From assembly GCF_002994745.2 (NCBI RefSeq), contig NC_037094.1:42483139-42547138 (forward strand): DNA of 64,000 nt, read 5' to 3'. This DNA comes from Rosa chinensis (taxonomy: Eukaryota; Streptophyta; Magnoliopsida; Rosales; Rosaceae). Each line of letters starts with the position of its first letter. The stretch's first letter is position 1. Shown one piece after another: positions 10,357 to 21,723 of this stretch. A model generated the notes under the pieces. The model did no database searches. It saw only the letters and a list, made by a program, of their open reading frames with translations, and was not told the DNA's origin. A program made the translations under genes and the position numbers.

Positions 10357-11956
10357 TTAGGGTACAAATTTCTCTTCATCTATTACATCTTCTATAAAGA
10401 AAGGAGCATGAGACCAATAGAAGTCTAGATCATGTGCAGAAGCATGAGCTGCTAGAAGATGGGCTACCTTATTGGCTTCCCTCCTATCATGAACCAAATG
10501 AGAATTTGGAATAGAAGCCAAATCTTCACTGATATCATCATACAGCCTACCAAGAGCTGAAATGTTTTGTGTCCTAGCTTGACACAATTGTTGCTTCAAA
10601 GTCAAACTGTGTTTCAAAAATAACAGGATGTAGAGAATGATTGATAACAAAACCAACTGCCTCTCTACAAGCCACCAACTCTGCATGTTCTGCTGAAACA
10701 ATATGATAGATAACTTTCCCAACAACACCCATATATGTACCAGTATCATCTCGCACAACGAAGCCCACTGTTGCCCTGCCAGTACCGCTATCAAATGCAC
10801 CATCAAAGTTAATCTTCAACCACCCTTGTGGAGGAGCTTTCCACTTAAGGACCCTTCGCTTAGCCGTCACTTTCTGAAGCTTAGAATTGTGAAAAATGAA
10901 GTTGCTTAGCCTTGTAGATGACATAAGAGCAACACCACTTGATGAAGTGAGCTTATTGTCCCAAACCCTCACATTCCTGTCTTTCCAGATACTCCAAATG
11001 AAGAATAGAAGTAGAGCAAAAGCTATTTTTGACAATTTTTCCGAGCAAAAATTAAGCCAACTAAGGGCATCTAGATGATCAGAATCCATACCGAAACAGT
11101 TTCCACTCAGACTATGGTTTGTAACCATCACTTCTCTAGTGAAAGAGCAATTGCGACACAAATGAATAATTGTTTCATTCTCAGTATTGCAAAGTACACA
11201 AACCTGAGATTCCACAGGAACATGCCTAGCAGCCAGTCGGTCCAGTGTTGGAAGAATATTATACCTAATTTTCCAAGCATTCACTTTTGCCGAATTTGGC
11301 ATTTTAGCTTGCTAGATCTTTTTCCAGACTCGTTGGTTCATTACCACCGAAGGAGGAAGAGAAGAAGCTATTTTGGAAAAGGCAAGACGATATGCAGATT
11401 TTACCGTAAACATACCTCTTCATTCTAGGTGCCATGAAAGCCTGTCTTCAGGACCTCTAGTGCTCAGAGGAATTGAAAGAATAGCCTCAGCCTCATGATT
11501 AACAAAAGAAGCACGCACTTTTTGCTCATTCCACAAGTTAGGAGGAACAATCAGCTCACGAACTAGTTCCACATCATGCTGTAAACCAACAAGGGCTTGT
11601 GGTTTATGCGAAGGCAGTGTAGGAATCCAAGAATCATTCCAAACTGACCCACTATCACCATTACCAACCTTCCATAATACACCTTCCTTAAGTAAATCCC
11701 GAGTAGCAAATATACTACGCCAAGAGAAAAAAGGAGTTGCATGTTCACTTGCAGTCCAAAAATTCCCATCCGGAAAGTAACGTGCTTTGTATAATTGAGC
11801 TATCAAAGAATTCGGATGTGAAACTACACGCCAAGCTTGTTTTGAGAGCATCGACATATTGAATTCATCCAAACTTCTAAAACCCAACCTCCAACTTCTT
11901 TAGCATGACACATATCATCCCATTTCTTCCAATGAAGCTTCTTCTTTTTTGTGGTA
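10357..11956 (-). pseudogene. LINE ORF2: C-terminal region with Zn-binding motif and RNase H
   Basis: From 11956 the frame passes KLHWKKWDDMCHAKEVGG, LDEFNMSMLSKQAWRV and VGNGDSGSVWNDSWIP, all standard for plant L1 elements. The Cys/His motif CVLCNTENETIIHLCRNC follows at about 11190. An RNase H domain (INFDGAFDSG, AEHAELVACREAV, then HDRREANKVAHLLA) ends at a stop at 10357. Frame breaks are near 11890, 11400 and 10600. The 3' UTR is only about 40 bp before the A tail. Confidence 0.85.
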
Positions 11957-11961
11957 CTACC

Positions 11962-14335
11962 TGACAAGGCCCGCCCCGGATTCCACCCTGGAATCCGAAG
12001 TGGCCCTGCAGGACCCACTTTTAAAGAAGGTTTACCAAAAAATTTCGGCATAACCTCCCTTAAAAATGGACAACCCAAAAACTTGTGGAAAACAAATTTC
12101 ACTTCTAATAATCCAACCACATACTCCTGGAGCCACCCCGCTCCCATAATTCCACCAACTCAAACTCAGAAATAATAATAGTGTGTCAAATATTTCAAGT
12201 CTAAGAAACTCCAAGATTAAAGATACTACAATTCACCAAAGTTAGGTCGTGGACCTCAAATATAATTCCTTACAAGTCTGGGTCAAAAATCCCATAGTAA
12301 TCAGAGCAATTCTAGGAACGTAAATTAACATAGAGTACAGTAGGCTAAGCAGGTAACCTACAAAATATGATGACAGAAGCGGATGCGGTCACTATGGCTC
12401 ACTCCTGAACGCCGAGCAACAACACTGTAAACTGGGCATTTGAAACCGAAGGGCCCAGGGGAAAAGTATTGAAAACACGTTAGCGTGAGTGGACCAAAAA
12501 TAAACAATTTAAAAGAAAAAGGATTTCATACTTTCCCCATTTATTTCTCTATAAACTCCCGATGCATGCAATGTTTTAAGGAAAACAAAACAAGAGAAGT
12601 TCTGTACAAGAAAAACCGACTAGCCCCGCTAGTCACAAACTGAATGAAAAGATTGGAACTCCGGTACTCAAGAAAATAAGACCAGCCCCGCTGGTTAAAC
12701 GGAAACCGAACTAACCTCACTAGTCAAAATAGTAAAGTGAGTAGGGGAAGACGATAGCCATACGAGTGAGCCTCCCAGGCTAAAGTACTCCCGTAATATA
12801 CCCTTACGCCACTAAGTGTAGCGATAGGATACTGGGCTTCAGAATTACTGTCACAGAGACAGTAACCAGCGCCACAAAGGCGGAGGGCTTCGATGATCCC
12901 ATCACCTCGCCACAAAGGCGGAAGATCAAAGCTAGCAATGATAAGTCACCCAAAGTATGGCAAAAGAAAATCCGAAAACCACAGTAAAATCATAAATACA
13001 TAAGGCTTCCCCAACTCTCGCAAAAGAACCCCATGACGTGTCCCACACGCCAAGATAAACTCAAATTCAAAAATAAATAAGAGAAAATAAGCATATTCCA
13101 ATGACGTGACCCCGCACGCCATGAAAATCTTCAAATAATCAAATATCCAAAACCATTTTCGAAAATAACCATATGCTCGAGAAAGTAATACGATAAACAA
13201 ATTATCAACTCAGAAACAAATAAATAAATGCATGCATCATTCTTTGAAAATAAAAGTCCACTCACAGTAACAATAATACTAGCATAAATTATAATTACGG
13301 GACGGGAATTTAAATTTACGATAATTAGATAACGGAATTCTAAACATCTTCTTAAACCCAACTCCTTCAATCCACCTCCGATTCCATCCAAACTACACCA
13401 AAGTCACATTTACTACCTCCACAACTCAAGTACATTTTAACTAGCTAAAAATAGAAACCAAAACTCCATCCTACGCGCCACCACGCGCCGCCCACAGTGG
13501 CGGCACGTGAGCTACACGCGCCGCCGGCAAAACACCTCTGATGGCCACCAAAATTTGACAGTACAATCTACTCAATAAATCCAACATCTTTCTCAACTAC
13601 AACAAGTTCCAATTTTACCTTTAAACAGTCGAATCCGGCCGGTGAAGATAACCCAGAAAACTCAAGAACCCTAGATTGTCGATTCGGCCTCTACACGGCA
13701 AATTGGAATGCAAGACCTTAGGGGAAATGATCTCCAGCAAAAACCCGACATTCGACGCCGGTTTGGTGATCGGAGATGGTCGGAATCGTCAGAAATCGGC
13801 AAAAACCACAAGTTGCTACAGTAACCTTCCCAGCTCAAAATCGAGCTCCTCCGGCCAAATTTCTGTAAAAACACCACCACATATACAACAAGGGGAAGGA
13901 GACGAGCTTGGGGATAGCCGGATTTCGTCGTGGGTAGGCCGGAGGGGGAAGAAATTGAAGGAAGAAAATAGGGGCCGAAGGGGAGGAAGGGTCGGGGAAG
14001 AAGAAGAGAGAGTTACCGGCGGCTAGGTAGAATTTCCGAAAATGGAAATCTACCAACAGTAACTTCCATATTTATATTAATTACCATGAACAGTAACTTC
14101 CACATTTTAGGCCATAATTTTCACATACGGACTCCAATTTTTACGCACCACATATGTACGCGCTCGGTTTAACGTCCTCTACAACTTTTATGAAGGAAAT
14201 TTTCTCAAATTGTTAACCCATAAAAAGTCAACTTCTAGCACCCCCTAAATGATAAAAACTGAAACCAAGGACGGTAAAACATAAAGAAATTCACTTCGAC
14301 ACAGATAAAGGATAAATCGAAGACGGGCCGTAACA
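11962..14335 (-). mobile_element. Long solo-LTR-like unit A (2374 bp) inside the LINE
   Basis: Ends are TGACAAGGCCCGCCCCGG on the left and ...GGGCCGTAACA on the right, a TG...CA unit. The 5-bp duplication ctacc flanks it (11957-11961, 14336-14340). Read on the minus strand it starts TGTTACGGCCCG, like long LTRs of the Tekay/Del branch of Gypsy. A TATA box (TATAAATA, complement at 14069-14076) lies only about 260 bp in, so about 2 kb would be R-U5. No internal coding region accompanies it. Landmarks shared with 43321-49365 are 'agccccgctag', 'cacaaaggcgg' and 'cccgatgcatgcaa'. Confidence 0.82.
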
Positions 14336-14340
14336 CTACC

Positions 14341-15541
14341 TCACCAAATTAACCTTGCACACATCTGTTCAAGGTCCTCACAAAAGTTCTTCGTAAGCCG
14401 AAAAACGCTCATAGCATAGTTAGGAAGCGCTTGGGCCACCACATGGATTAAAAAATCCTTGCCTGCACCACTAAGTAATTTTCCTTGCGAATGCTTTAAC
14501 TTTTCAGCTAATCTCTCCCTGATAAACTCAAAAGTAGCAGTTTTCTTACGCCCCCACGTAAGTAGGAAGTCCCAAATACTTCTCATGAGACTCAACTATG
14601 TCAACACCAAACAGATTAGCCACAACCTCTTGATCTGCCTCCACAACATTTTTACTGAAAACAACCAAGCTTTTGTGAAAATTCACAACTTGACCCGATG
14701 CTCTACCATACACTTCAATTACCTCTTTTATTTGAAAGCAAGCTTCTGGGCTAGCCTGAGCAAACAACATACTGTCATCCTCAAACAAAAGGTGATTAAC
14801 AGAAGGAGCATCCCGACAAATAGCTATCCCAGGTAATAAACCCATCTGCTGTTTTTGTTGAAGCAAAGCAGAAAAGCCCTCAGCCCCAATCAAGAAAAGA
14901 TAAGGTGAGAGTGGATCACCCTGCCGCAGTCCGCTTGATGGAACTACAAAGCCTCTAGGTTTTCCTCGAACAAGAAATGAATATCTGACAGAACAGACAC
15001 ATTGCATAACAATATCAATCCAAACTCGATCAAAACCAAACCTTAGCATTACCTTACTTAGAAATTCCCATTCCATACAGTCATAGGCTTTGCTAAGATC
15101 CAACTTCAATGCCATGTAACCATTCTAACCTTCTCTCTTGTTGTGAATAAAATGTGCAACTTCATTGGCCACTAGAATATTGTCTATAATGAGTCTCCTT
15201 GGTACAAATGCACTCTGGAAGGGTGATATAATATCAGGAAGAATAGTTTTCAGTCTATTGGTAATTACCTTTGAACAGAGTTTGTAAATAACGTTACAAA
15301 GTGCAATAGGCCTCAAATCTCCCATTGTTTCTGGTTGTTTCACCTTCGGGGTCAAGCAGATATGTGTAAAATTTATTTGCTTCAGAAGTAACCTGTGTGT
15401 AAAAAATTTTGCACAGCTGCAGTAACATCTGCCCCTATGGTATCCCAATAATGTTGAAAAAATAGGGGAGGCATGCCATCAGGCCCTAGAGACTCTGTCA
15501 GATACATTTGAAACAAAGCCTGCGGCACCTCTTCCTCAGAA
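14341..15541 (-). pseudogene. LINE ORF2: reverse transcriptase
   Basis: The segment contains LGPDGMPPLFFQHYWD (about 15490), ICLTPKVKQPETMGDLRPIA, FVPRRLIIDNILVANE, KLDLSKAYDCMEWEFL, GLRQGDPLSPYLFLI and the active-site box HLLFEDDSMLF. The usual box is FADD, so the residue before the Asp pair is changed to Glu. Frame breaks lie at about 15450, 15120 and 14570. The domain continues across the nested LTR unit to 11956. Reverse transcriptase would copy element RNA at the nick. Confidence 0.88.
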
Positions 15542-15546
15542 TATTG

Positions 15547-17275
15547 TGATGCGACTGAAATAGCCTCACAATTTAACCCTACAAAATGTAGTTGTCAGCA
15601 TAGGATAAGCAGCGATCGTTCAATCCGGGGATTGTAGGGTACACCTACACAAAAAGGTCAATTAACAAATAAAAGAATAAAATGGGGGGTTTTGAGATTT
15701 GGTTTCTAATCTACTTAAAATAAAAAACAAAACAAATAAAACTATATACAATGATCGACTTCCCTAACCTAGACCAATACCACTCGGAAATTACTAAGTG
15801 TAAAAACAGAAAATCCATTTCAACATGCTACAAAAATGTGCCCATCTTAAATGCCTAGATAAGAGCCCAAATGAAAAGCCTTAGCGGATCAATCCATTTA
15901 TCTGATTCGTTCTAATGTAGGCTTGGATCGGAAAAGTCCTTACCAAGCCTAATACAACTAATTTTCGAAAACACTCAGTGTAATTCTCTTAACTAGTAGT
16001 ATTATCTAACCCTCGAATCAACTCACATGTGCAAATTAACCATTACACATAGAATTTAACACGCAATTTCCAGAATCGTTTAATCATTAAAGCATGATTT
16101 TTACCACTCGTTAGAACTAATTACTACTTGTTTAACTCAGCGTCTTAACAAATAACAATTACTCTTGGCAAATTAAGCAAACACACAAGAACTCTCACCG
16201 TTATTCTAGCATGCAAACTTATGAACCTAACTCTGAAAATTACCTAAACACGTAAAAGGGCACATGATTGTAACATGCATCATAAAAGAATTCTCGAAAT
16301 TAACTCAATAATAAACTGAAAATCTCAAAAATATTAATAAAAATATTCTGAAAATTTCATGTCTCCAATTACACAACTCGCAAATCAAAACACTAAAACC
16401 GAAATAAAAATTGTAAGTACAGTCATAGTTACACTTTGAAGCTTTCCTCAGCGGCTTAGCAACACGGTGATGAACTCGTCTCTGCTATGGTGGTGGAGCG
16501 TCCTTGACTCAGCACCTTAGAGCTTTGTAGATTGATGGATGGATGGTGGCACGGTCTTGTAGGTGATGGAAGTTGAATTGATCTTGGCTGGGAAGCGATA
16601 GGCCAGAAAATGATCTTGGCTGGGAAGTGATGCCAATTATATTCTGGACGTTGCCTATTTATAGGGGAGCATTGGTTGGCTTTTGTCGATCATACCCTTC
16701 ATCATTGGACGGATGGGATTGCATCGTAATTCCTTTAATTTTCCAACTGAAACATCTTCTTTATGGCCTTAACTCCTCTCATAATGGGGCAATTTCTTTA
16801 ATTTCCAAGCTGAAACGTCTTTCTCTTATTTATTTTCCAGTTGAAACATCTTTCTCTTTTATTCCTCAACTGAAAGCGTCTTTCTCCTTTATTCCCCAAC
16901 TGAAAACGTCTTTCTCCTTTATTTCCCTTCTTCATTGCTTGGTCAAATATCTTAAATGCTTTATTTTATGACTCCATCATTGCTGTTTCCAAGAGTTCCA
17001 CCAGGCAAGGTTTCCTACAACAAGCAGGAGAATATCAGAATTTTCTAGAGAAAATAAAGGGAATTAAAATATAAAGACCGCAAAAACAGTCGACAGTGAG
17101 GAATCCTGATCCAGCTAGGATTTTTCATGAATTTTACTTTTTCCGCCTATTTCACTCCAAACACTCAACAAGACTCTCAAAATGACTTAATGACTCAAAA
17201 CACTAAACTAAGGGAGAAATAAGGCTAAAATAAGGCACATATTCAATAATATCGTCACACTTTTTGCTCCTATCA
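15547..17275 (-). mobile_element. Solo-LTR-like unit B (1729 bp) inside the LINE
   Basis: It starts TGATGCGACTG and ends TGCTCCTATCA, with the 5-bp duplication tattg on both sides (15542-15546, 17276-17280). On the minus strand it opens TGATAGGAGC, a common start of plant Gypsy LTRs. A TATA box (complement CTATTTATAGG, 16656-16666) on that strand supports the orientation. It has no coding content. Removing it and one tattg restores the LINE frame across the join. Confidence 0.85.
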
Positions 17276-17280
17276 TATTG

Positions 17281-18078
17281 AGCACACAACCTTTGATTCA
17301 TTGCACTATTCGCACAAGGTTGAATTGCCGCAAGGGTCCTATCAACTGCCTCCACATCCAAGGCAGTAGCAGTGAACATGTTTGAAAAATAGGAAGTAAC
17401 CACCTGCTCCATCCCATCATCATCCTCTCTCCATTTCCCCTCCGAATCAAATAAGCCTAAAAGAGCATCTTTCCTCTTCCTATTTGCTGCCTTCCTATGG
17501 AAAAAACCAGTATTGCGGTCACCCTCCTGCAACCATGTGACCTTAGTTAGCTCTCTGCTTCCAAAAAGCTTCTTCCTGAGACAATAAGTTCTTTAAGGAT
17601 GTCATCAGGTTCTTTTTCTCCTCATGGTATGCCGGAGTTAAGGGTTCATTCATGAGAAATTCCAATCGCCCTCTGACCTCAAACATTTGCTGCTGCCTCA
17701 AGTGAAACGTATTCTGCTGCCATGCCTCCAAAGCACGACTTGTACACATAATTTTTCTGGTAAGATTAAACATGGGGACTCCCTCAAACTGAGACTGTCA
17801 ATTCATCACTACCAAAGGGTCACATTCTTCATGCTGCAGCCAAAAGGACTCAAACTTGAATCTATGATGCCTATGCCTCTTAGGCAATGGCATAGAGCTT
17901 GCTTGCAACAAAATTGGTGTATGATCAGAATCGCTAGGGGCCAAATGTTTTACCCTAGAGCATTCGAAGATATCACTCCAGGTTGGAGTCCCAACAGCTC
18001 TATCCAACCTCAACTGCGTTTCTGAATTCCACCAGGTCATCTTCGCTCCTTCAAAACCCAAATCGATCAGATCGCTAT
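17281..18078 (-). pseudogene. LINE ORF2: endonuclease C-terminal half and linker
   Basis: From 18078 the frame reads DLIDLGFEGAKMTWWN and RLDRAVGTPTW and ends with the catalytic SDHTPI motif near 17930. A frame break around 17790 is followed by an alpha-helical linker (SQEEAFWKQRAN) and, after another break near 17535, QEGDRNTGFFHRKA, the conserved approach to the reverse transcriptase. The piece is cut at 17280 by the solo-LTR-like unit. Confidence 0.85.
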
Positions 18079-19130
18079 TGACAGGACCCGCCCCGAATTT
18101 CACCCTGAAATCCGAGGTGGCCCTGTGGGGCCCACCTTAGGGATAACTCTACCAAAAATTTGACAGAGTCACCCCTAAAATGGACTAAAAACTGAAATTA
18201 AAACACTGCCCTACACGCCTCCACGCGCCACCAACAGTGGCAGCGCGTGAGCCCCACGCGCCGGCGGCCACCACTTCCGATGACCACCAAATTTTGGCAG
18301 CACCACCTACTCAACAGTCCAAGCATTTTTCACAACTACAACAAGTTTTAATTTTACCTGTAAGTGATCCAAATTGGCCGGTGAAATTTTTCCAGAAAAA
18401 CCTAAGAACCCTAGAATTTGAAATCGTCGATTCGACCTCCAAACTGCAAATCGTGGCTCAAGGCTAGGGGGAAATGATCCTTGGCAAAAACCGCACCTTC
18501 GACACCGGTGTGGTGCCCGGATATGGCCGGAATCGCCGGAAATCGACGAAACCTCCGTTCGGCTACAGCAAGAATCCCTATGACTTTCCTGTGCTAACCA
18601 AAATTGTACCAAAAACTTTCCAAATCTTCTCACCAAGAATTAATCAAATAACATAACTCAATCATAGTAGGTATTGTAGCATGTTTTTAAGTGTTGTACT
18701 TCAGTGATGATTACTTTGAGGAAATTAGATCATTATTGTTGTGGGACCACGTTCGGATCCGGATATCGCTTAGTGTGCTACAAGATGTTGGACGGGTGTC
18801 CTTTGATTTATATTAAGGATTGTTCAGGAAAGATCTTGTAAATTGTGTTAGCTACCTTGGGGAATTGATTATTGCTCTGATAACCTTTGGGATTAGTATT
18901 GTTGAGTTTTGGGTTTTGTGTTATGTGAAAGTGGAGTTGTTGGTAATTGGGAGCAGGGTGGCTCCAGGAGTATAAGGTTGGTTTGCTTGAAGTGTTTTTG
19001 TGTGTTTTACAGGTTTTTGGGTAGTCCATTTTAAGGGTGACTCTGCCGAATTTTTGGTAGAGTTATCCCTAAGGTGGGCCCCACGGGGCCACCTCGGATT
19101 TCAGGGTGAAATTCGGGGCGGGTCCTGTCA
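18079..19130. mobile_element. Chimeric element with two inverted copies of one LTR end
   Basis: The left end TGACAGGACCCGCCCCGAA and the right end TTCGGGGCGGGTCCTGTCA are inverted copies of the same end of unit A. About 100 bp on each side matches. The 5-bp duplication gctat flanks the whole (18074-18078, 19131-19135). Inside, 18190-18560 corresponds to 13440-13830 of unit A, with the intervening 1.3 kb missing. 18860-19020 is the inverse of a stretch like 12060-12180. The 300 bp between them has no obvious match here. A normal LTR would end ...GTAACA on one side; this unit does not. Confidence 0.78.
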
Positions 19131-19135
19131 GCTAT

Positions 19136-19698
19136 ACCCCAGTGCATCCCTAAAGCCTCTCATCTGTCTTTCAGATCGTAGAGGACCATTCGTTTTCTCT
19201 CTGTTAGTCAGTATTTCATTAAAATTGCCAATGATAAACCCAAGGCAGCGAGTCCATATCACAAAGATCACATATCAATTGCCATGACTTGTCACGCTCA
19301 CAGGTATGTGCAAATCCGTAGAATCCAGTCAACCTCCAGCGAGGATCTCCCGGACCCGACCTAATTTCCATATCAATATGATGAGCCAACGACGTGCGTA
19401 CACGCACATCAACATCCTCCATCCAGAAAAGTCCAAAACCACCAGACTATCCAACGTTGAGAACCTCCTTTGCATGAGCAAAACCTAGTCCGCGTTGTAG
19501 ACCTTGAAACTCCTTCAAGTCGCTGATTTTTGTTTCCATCAGAAATACGATCTGAGGCCTATTTTGAGCCACCAAATCCCTCGAAGCTCTCATCGTTGTT
19601 GCATTACCTATACCCCGACAATTCCAACTCAAAATATCCAAATTCATGGATACAAAATTGCTCTCTTCAAGAAGAAAGTAAGCCCTAGTCGCCCTCAC
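19136..19698 (-). pseudogene. LINE ORF2: endonuclease, N-terminal half
   Basis: Reading from about 19650, ILSWNCRGIGN and then IVFLMETK match the N-terminal Asn and catalytic Glu motifs of APE-type LINE endonucleases. A frame break around 19430 separates this from the next part (RWRLTGFYGFAHTCERDKSW), another standard motif of the domain. The piece ends at 19135 where the inverted-LTR element inserted. Its role would be nicking target DNA to prime reverse transcription. It is inactive as it stands. Confidence 0.85.
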
Positions 19699-19744
19699 CT
19701 AGTTCAATCAACTTAACCACCCAATTGCTACTTTTTCAAACTTG

Positions 19745-19822
19745 CTGGTTCCACTTGTTTTGGTCTTTCACTTTTACCTATTTTCCAATTTTTCACTAGT
19801 CCTTCAAGATAGTGACTAGCAA
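19745..19822. other. Pre-insertion flank of the LINE
   Basis: This short non-coding stretch (ctggttccacttgttttgg ... cacttttacctattttcc) has a diverged second copy at 22030-22085. The second copy lacks the LINE, so it shows what the site looked like beforehand. Confidence 0.6.
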
Positions 19823-20206
19823 TGATGCAGGAGCATATAGGGATCAACTGAGTGATTTTAATATCAGCCAAAATCAAGGCAACAATAAACGTGGCAGCAA
19901 ATTAGTACTGATTTCTTTCTAATATATTTATTTGTAATTGCATAGATTTAGCGGTATTTTTATTATTAATTGGATAGATGTGATATTCATTTTGTAACTT
20001 TCTATTTATTACTTTTCCTTATTTTGATTTGACTCTCTTATGCTATTTAAGCAAGAGTTTGTAATCTTTGTAGGGGAGTTTTTTTGACATTATGATGAAA
20101 ATATTGCTGCTTTTCAGCTGTCTATAATGAGTTGTGTTCTTCTTATTTCTGGTGATGTGTTCTATTAGTTTTAGGCCTATGTTTTAGGACCCGTCCCCCA
20201 TCAATT

Positions 20207-20222
20207 TGGTATCAGAGCTTTG
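20207..20222 (+). other. Primer binding site (initiator tRNA-Met type), copy 2
   Basis: TGGTATCAGAGCTTTG follows the 5' LTR with the same spacing as in copy 1. Confidence 0.85.
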
Positions 20223-20242
20223 GTGAGAGCGTGGTGGATTCC

Positions 20243-21109
20243 ATGACTCGAAGCAAGCTTGATCGGGGAGGTTGTCGAATGGAGAGTCGTTATAGCAACG
20301 ACATGGAGGAAATCAAGATGATGATTCAACAACTTGCAGAACGTATCAATCGCATCGAAACTCGACGTCTAGGAGGTAAGAGTTACGACGGGGAGAGAGA
20401 CGTTTATCAGCATGTCACTTGCATCGAAACCTCTTGCCAAGATGGTGTGGGTTTTGACAGGGAGGGAGACGTTGGCCCTTTTCATCACTGTGCTCTGTTG
20501 TGTGAGTCGGACGAAAAGGTGGAACCGGTTAGTTTCGACTATGAAGGTTCAAATACTATCTTTAATTTTTCAGTTGATAAAAGTTTGGAAAAAGAAAATA
20601 AAGATGGAGTTGTGGATTTTAGTTTGCCACCAATTTATAATTGTTTTTGTGAGTCGTGCAGTGGCAATTGTGATGATCAGATTTGTGATGGAAATTGTTT
20701 GGAGGTTGAAGGTAATATTGATGAACTTGGTGGCAATACTATTGGTAAAGGGTCTGAGCTAGCAGTAGGAAATATTACTATGCACATGCAAGGAATTGAT
20801 CCAATTATACAAGTCGATGAAGCTACTGTACCATCAATTGAAGTGGAAGACCTATACCCATATATAGGTATTGACAAAATTGATGTGGGTGAGAGGATTG
20901 ATGATATGAACTCAAACCATGGTTATATTGGTGATGCCAACGTGGGTTGCAGTCTTGGACTTCCAAGAGCTAGGCATGAGCCGGATTCAATCTTGGATGA
21001 GAGTACTACAAGTGTGAGTTTTGGAGGCATTACCTACAAAATATATTTCACAAATCCGTCGATTTTGTTGGGTTTAATGTTTTCAATTTCCACATTCCCA
21101 AGATATTAG
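20243..21109 (+). CDS. Gag-like ORF of the non-autonomous element, copy 2
   Basis: It is open from the ATG at 20243 (MTRSKLDRGG) for 288 residues. An N-terminal helical segment (MEEIKMMIQQLAERINRIE) looks like a coiled coil. A Cys-rich stretch (CESCSGNCDDQICDGNC) follows near residue 140 and does not fit the CX2CX4HX4C knuckle. The rest is acidic (IQVDEATVPSIEVEDLYPYIGIDKIDVG). The last part (NPSILLGLMFSISTFPRY) probably reflects a frameshift, since copy 1 reads VDFVGFNVFNFHIPKI here. I do not recognise a domain. The role in packaging is a guess from its position after the primer binding site. Confidence 0.5.
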   Translation: MTRSKLDRGGCRMESRYSNDMEEIKMMIQQLAERINRIETRRLGGKSYDGERDVYQHVTCIETSCQDGVGFDREGDVGPFHHCALLCESDEKVEPVSFDYEGSNTIFNFSVDKSLEKENKDGVVDFSLPPIYNCFCESCSGNCDDQICDGNCLEVEGNIDELGGNTIGKGSELAVGNITMHMQGIDPIIQVDEATVPSIEVEDLYPYIGIDKIDVGERIDDMNSNHGYIGDANVGCSLGLPRARHEPDSILDESTTSVSFGGITYKIYFTNPSILLGLMFSISTFPRY

Positions 21110-21723
21110 TTGATATTGTCAATCAGATAAAAAATGGTGGTAAAAGTTTTGAGTTGACAAAAACCAAATCTCTCAAGTCAAGATTAGGAAGGTATTCTAA
21201 ATATTTATTTATTTGGAATGGACGATTCGAATTGCAGGCTAAACGATTGACCATGATTTGGATGCAATGGATGATTTTGCTAGGATTCTCTCTAATTCGT
21301 GGCTTGAATTCGAGGACGAATTCTTTCCAACCAGGGGAGTCTGATGCAGGAGCATATAGGGATCAACTGAGTGATTTTAATATCAGCCAAAATCAAGGCA
21401 AAAATAAACGTGGCAGCAAATGAGTACTGATTTCTTTCTAATATATTTATTTGTAATTGCATAGATTTAGCTGTATTTTTATTATTAATTGGATAGATGT
21501 GATATTTATTTTGTAACTTTCTATTTATTACTTTTCCTTATTTTGATTTGACTCATGCTATTTAAGCAAGAGTTTGTAATCTTTGTAGGGGAGTTTTTTT
21601 TACATTATGATGAAAATATAGCCGCTTTTCAGCTGTCTATAATGAGTTATGTTCTTCTTATTTCTGGTGACGTGTGCTATAAGTTTTAGGCCTATGTTTT
21701 AGGACCAGTCCCCCATCTAGCAA

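Larger units (their letters stand above)
10304..19728 (-). mobile_element. L1-type LINE, 5'-truncated, with three nested insertions
   Basis: The minus-strand element ends in a 14-A tail, seen as T at 10304-10317. A 16-bp target duplication, tactttttcaaacttg, stands at 10288-10303 and 19729-19744. Without its three insertions the element is about 4.25 kb. It contains only ORF2: endonuclease, reverse transcriptase, a Cys/His motif and a plant-type C-terminal RNase H. The 5' end lies about 30-80 bp upstream of the ORF2 start, and ORF1 is absent, as expected of a truncated target-primed insertion. The insertions at 11962-14335, 15547-17275 and 18079-19130 all have 5-bp duplications. The flank downstream of 19744 (ctggttccacttg) resembles the intact block at 22030, consistent with the deduced empty site. 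Confidence 0.9.
19823..21718 (+). mobile_element. Non-autonomous LTR retrotransposon, copy 2
   Basis: Same family as 2041-3940. LTRs are at 19823-20203 and 21343-21718. The duplication agcaa is present at 19818-19822 and 21719-21723. The last base of the 3' LTR appears changed (CCATCT instead of CCATCA). Primer binding site and purine tract are as in copy 1. Its main ORF is still open over 290 codons, whereas copy 1 is broken. It has no pol genes. Confidence 0.86.

Noticed and set aside
11951..12175. Small ORF at the end of LTR unit A
   Set aside because: It reads across the LTR terminus into LINE sequence, so it cannot be a gene of either.
13676..14026. 116-codon plus-strand ORF, with a similar one at 48761-49123
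   Set aside because: The similarity is DNA homology between LTR units A and D. The frame is on the strand opposite to the LTR promoter, the product is low-complexity, and no known domain is visible.
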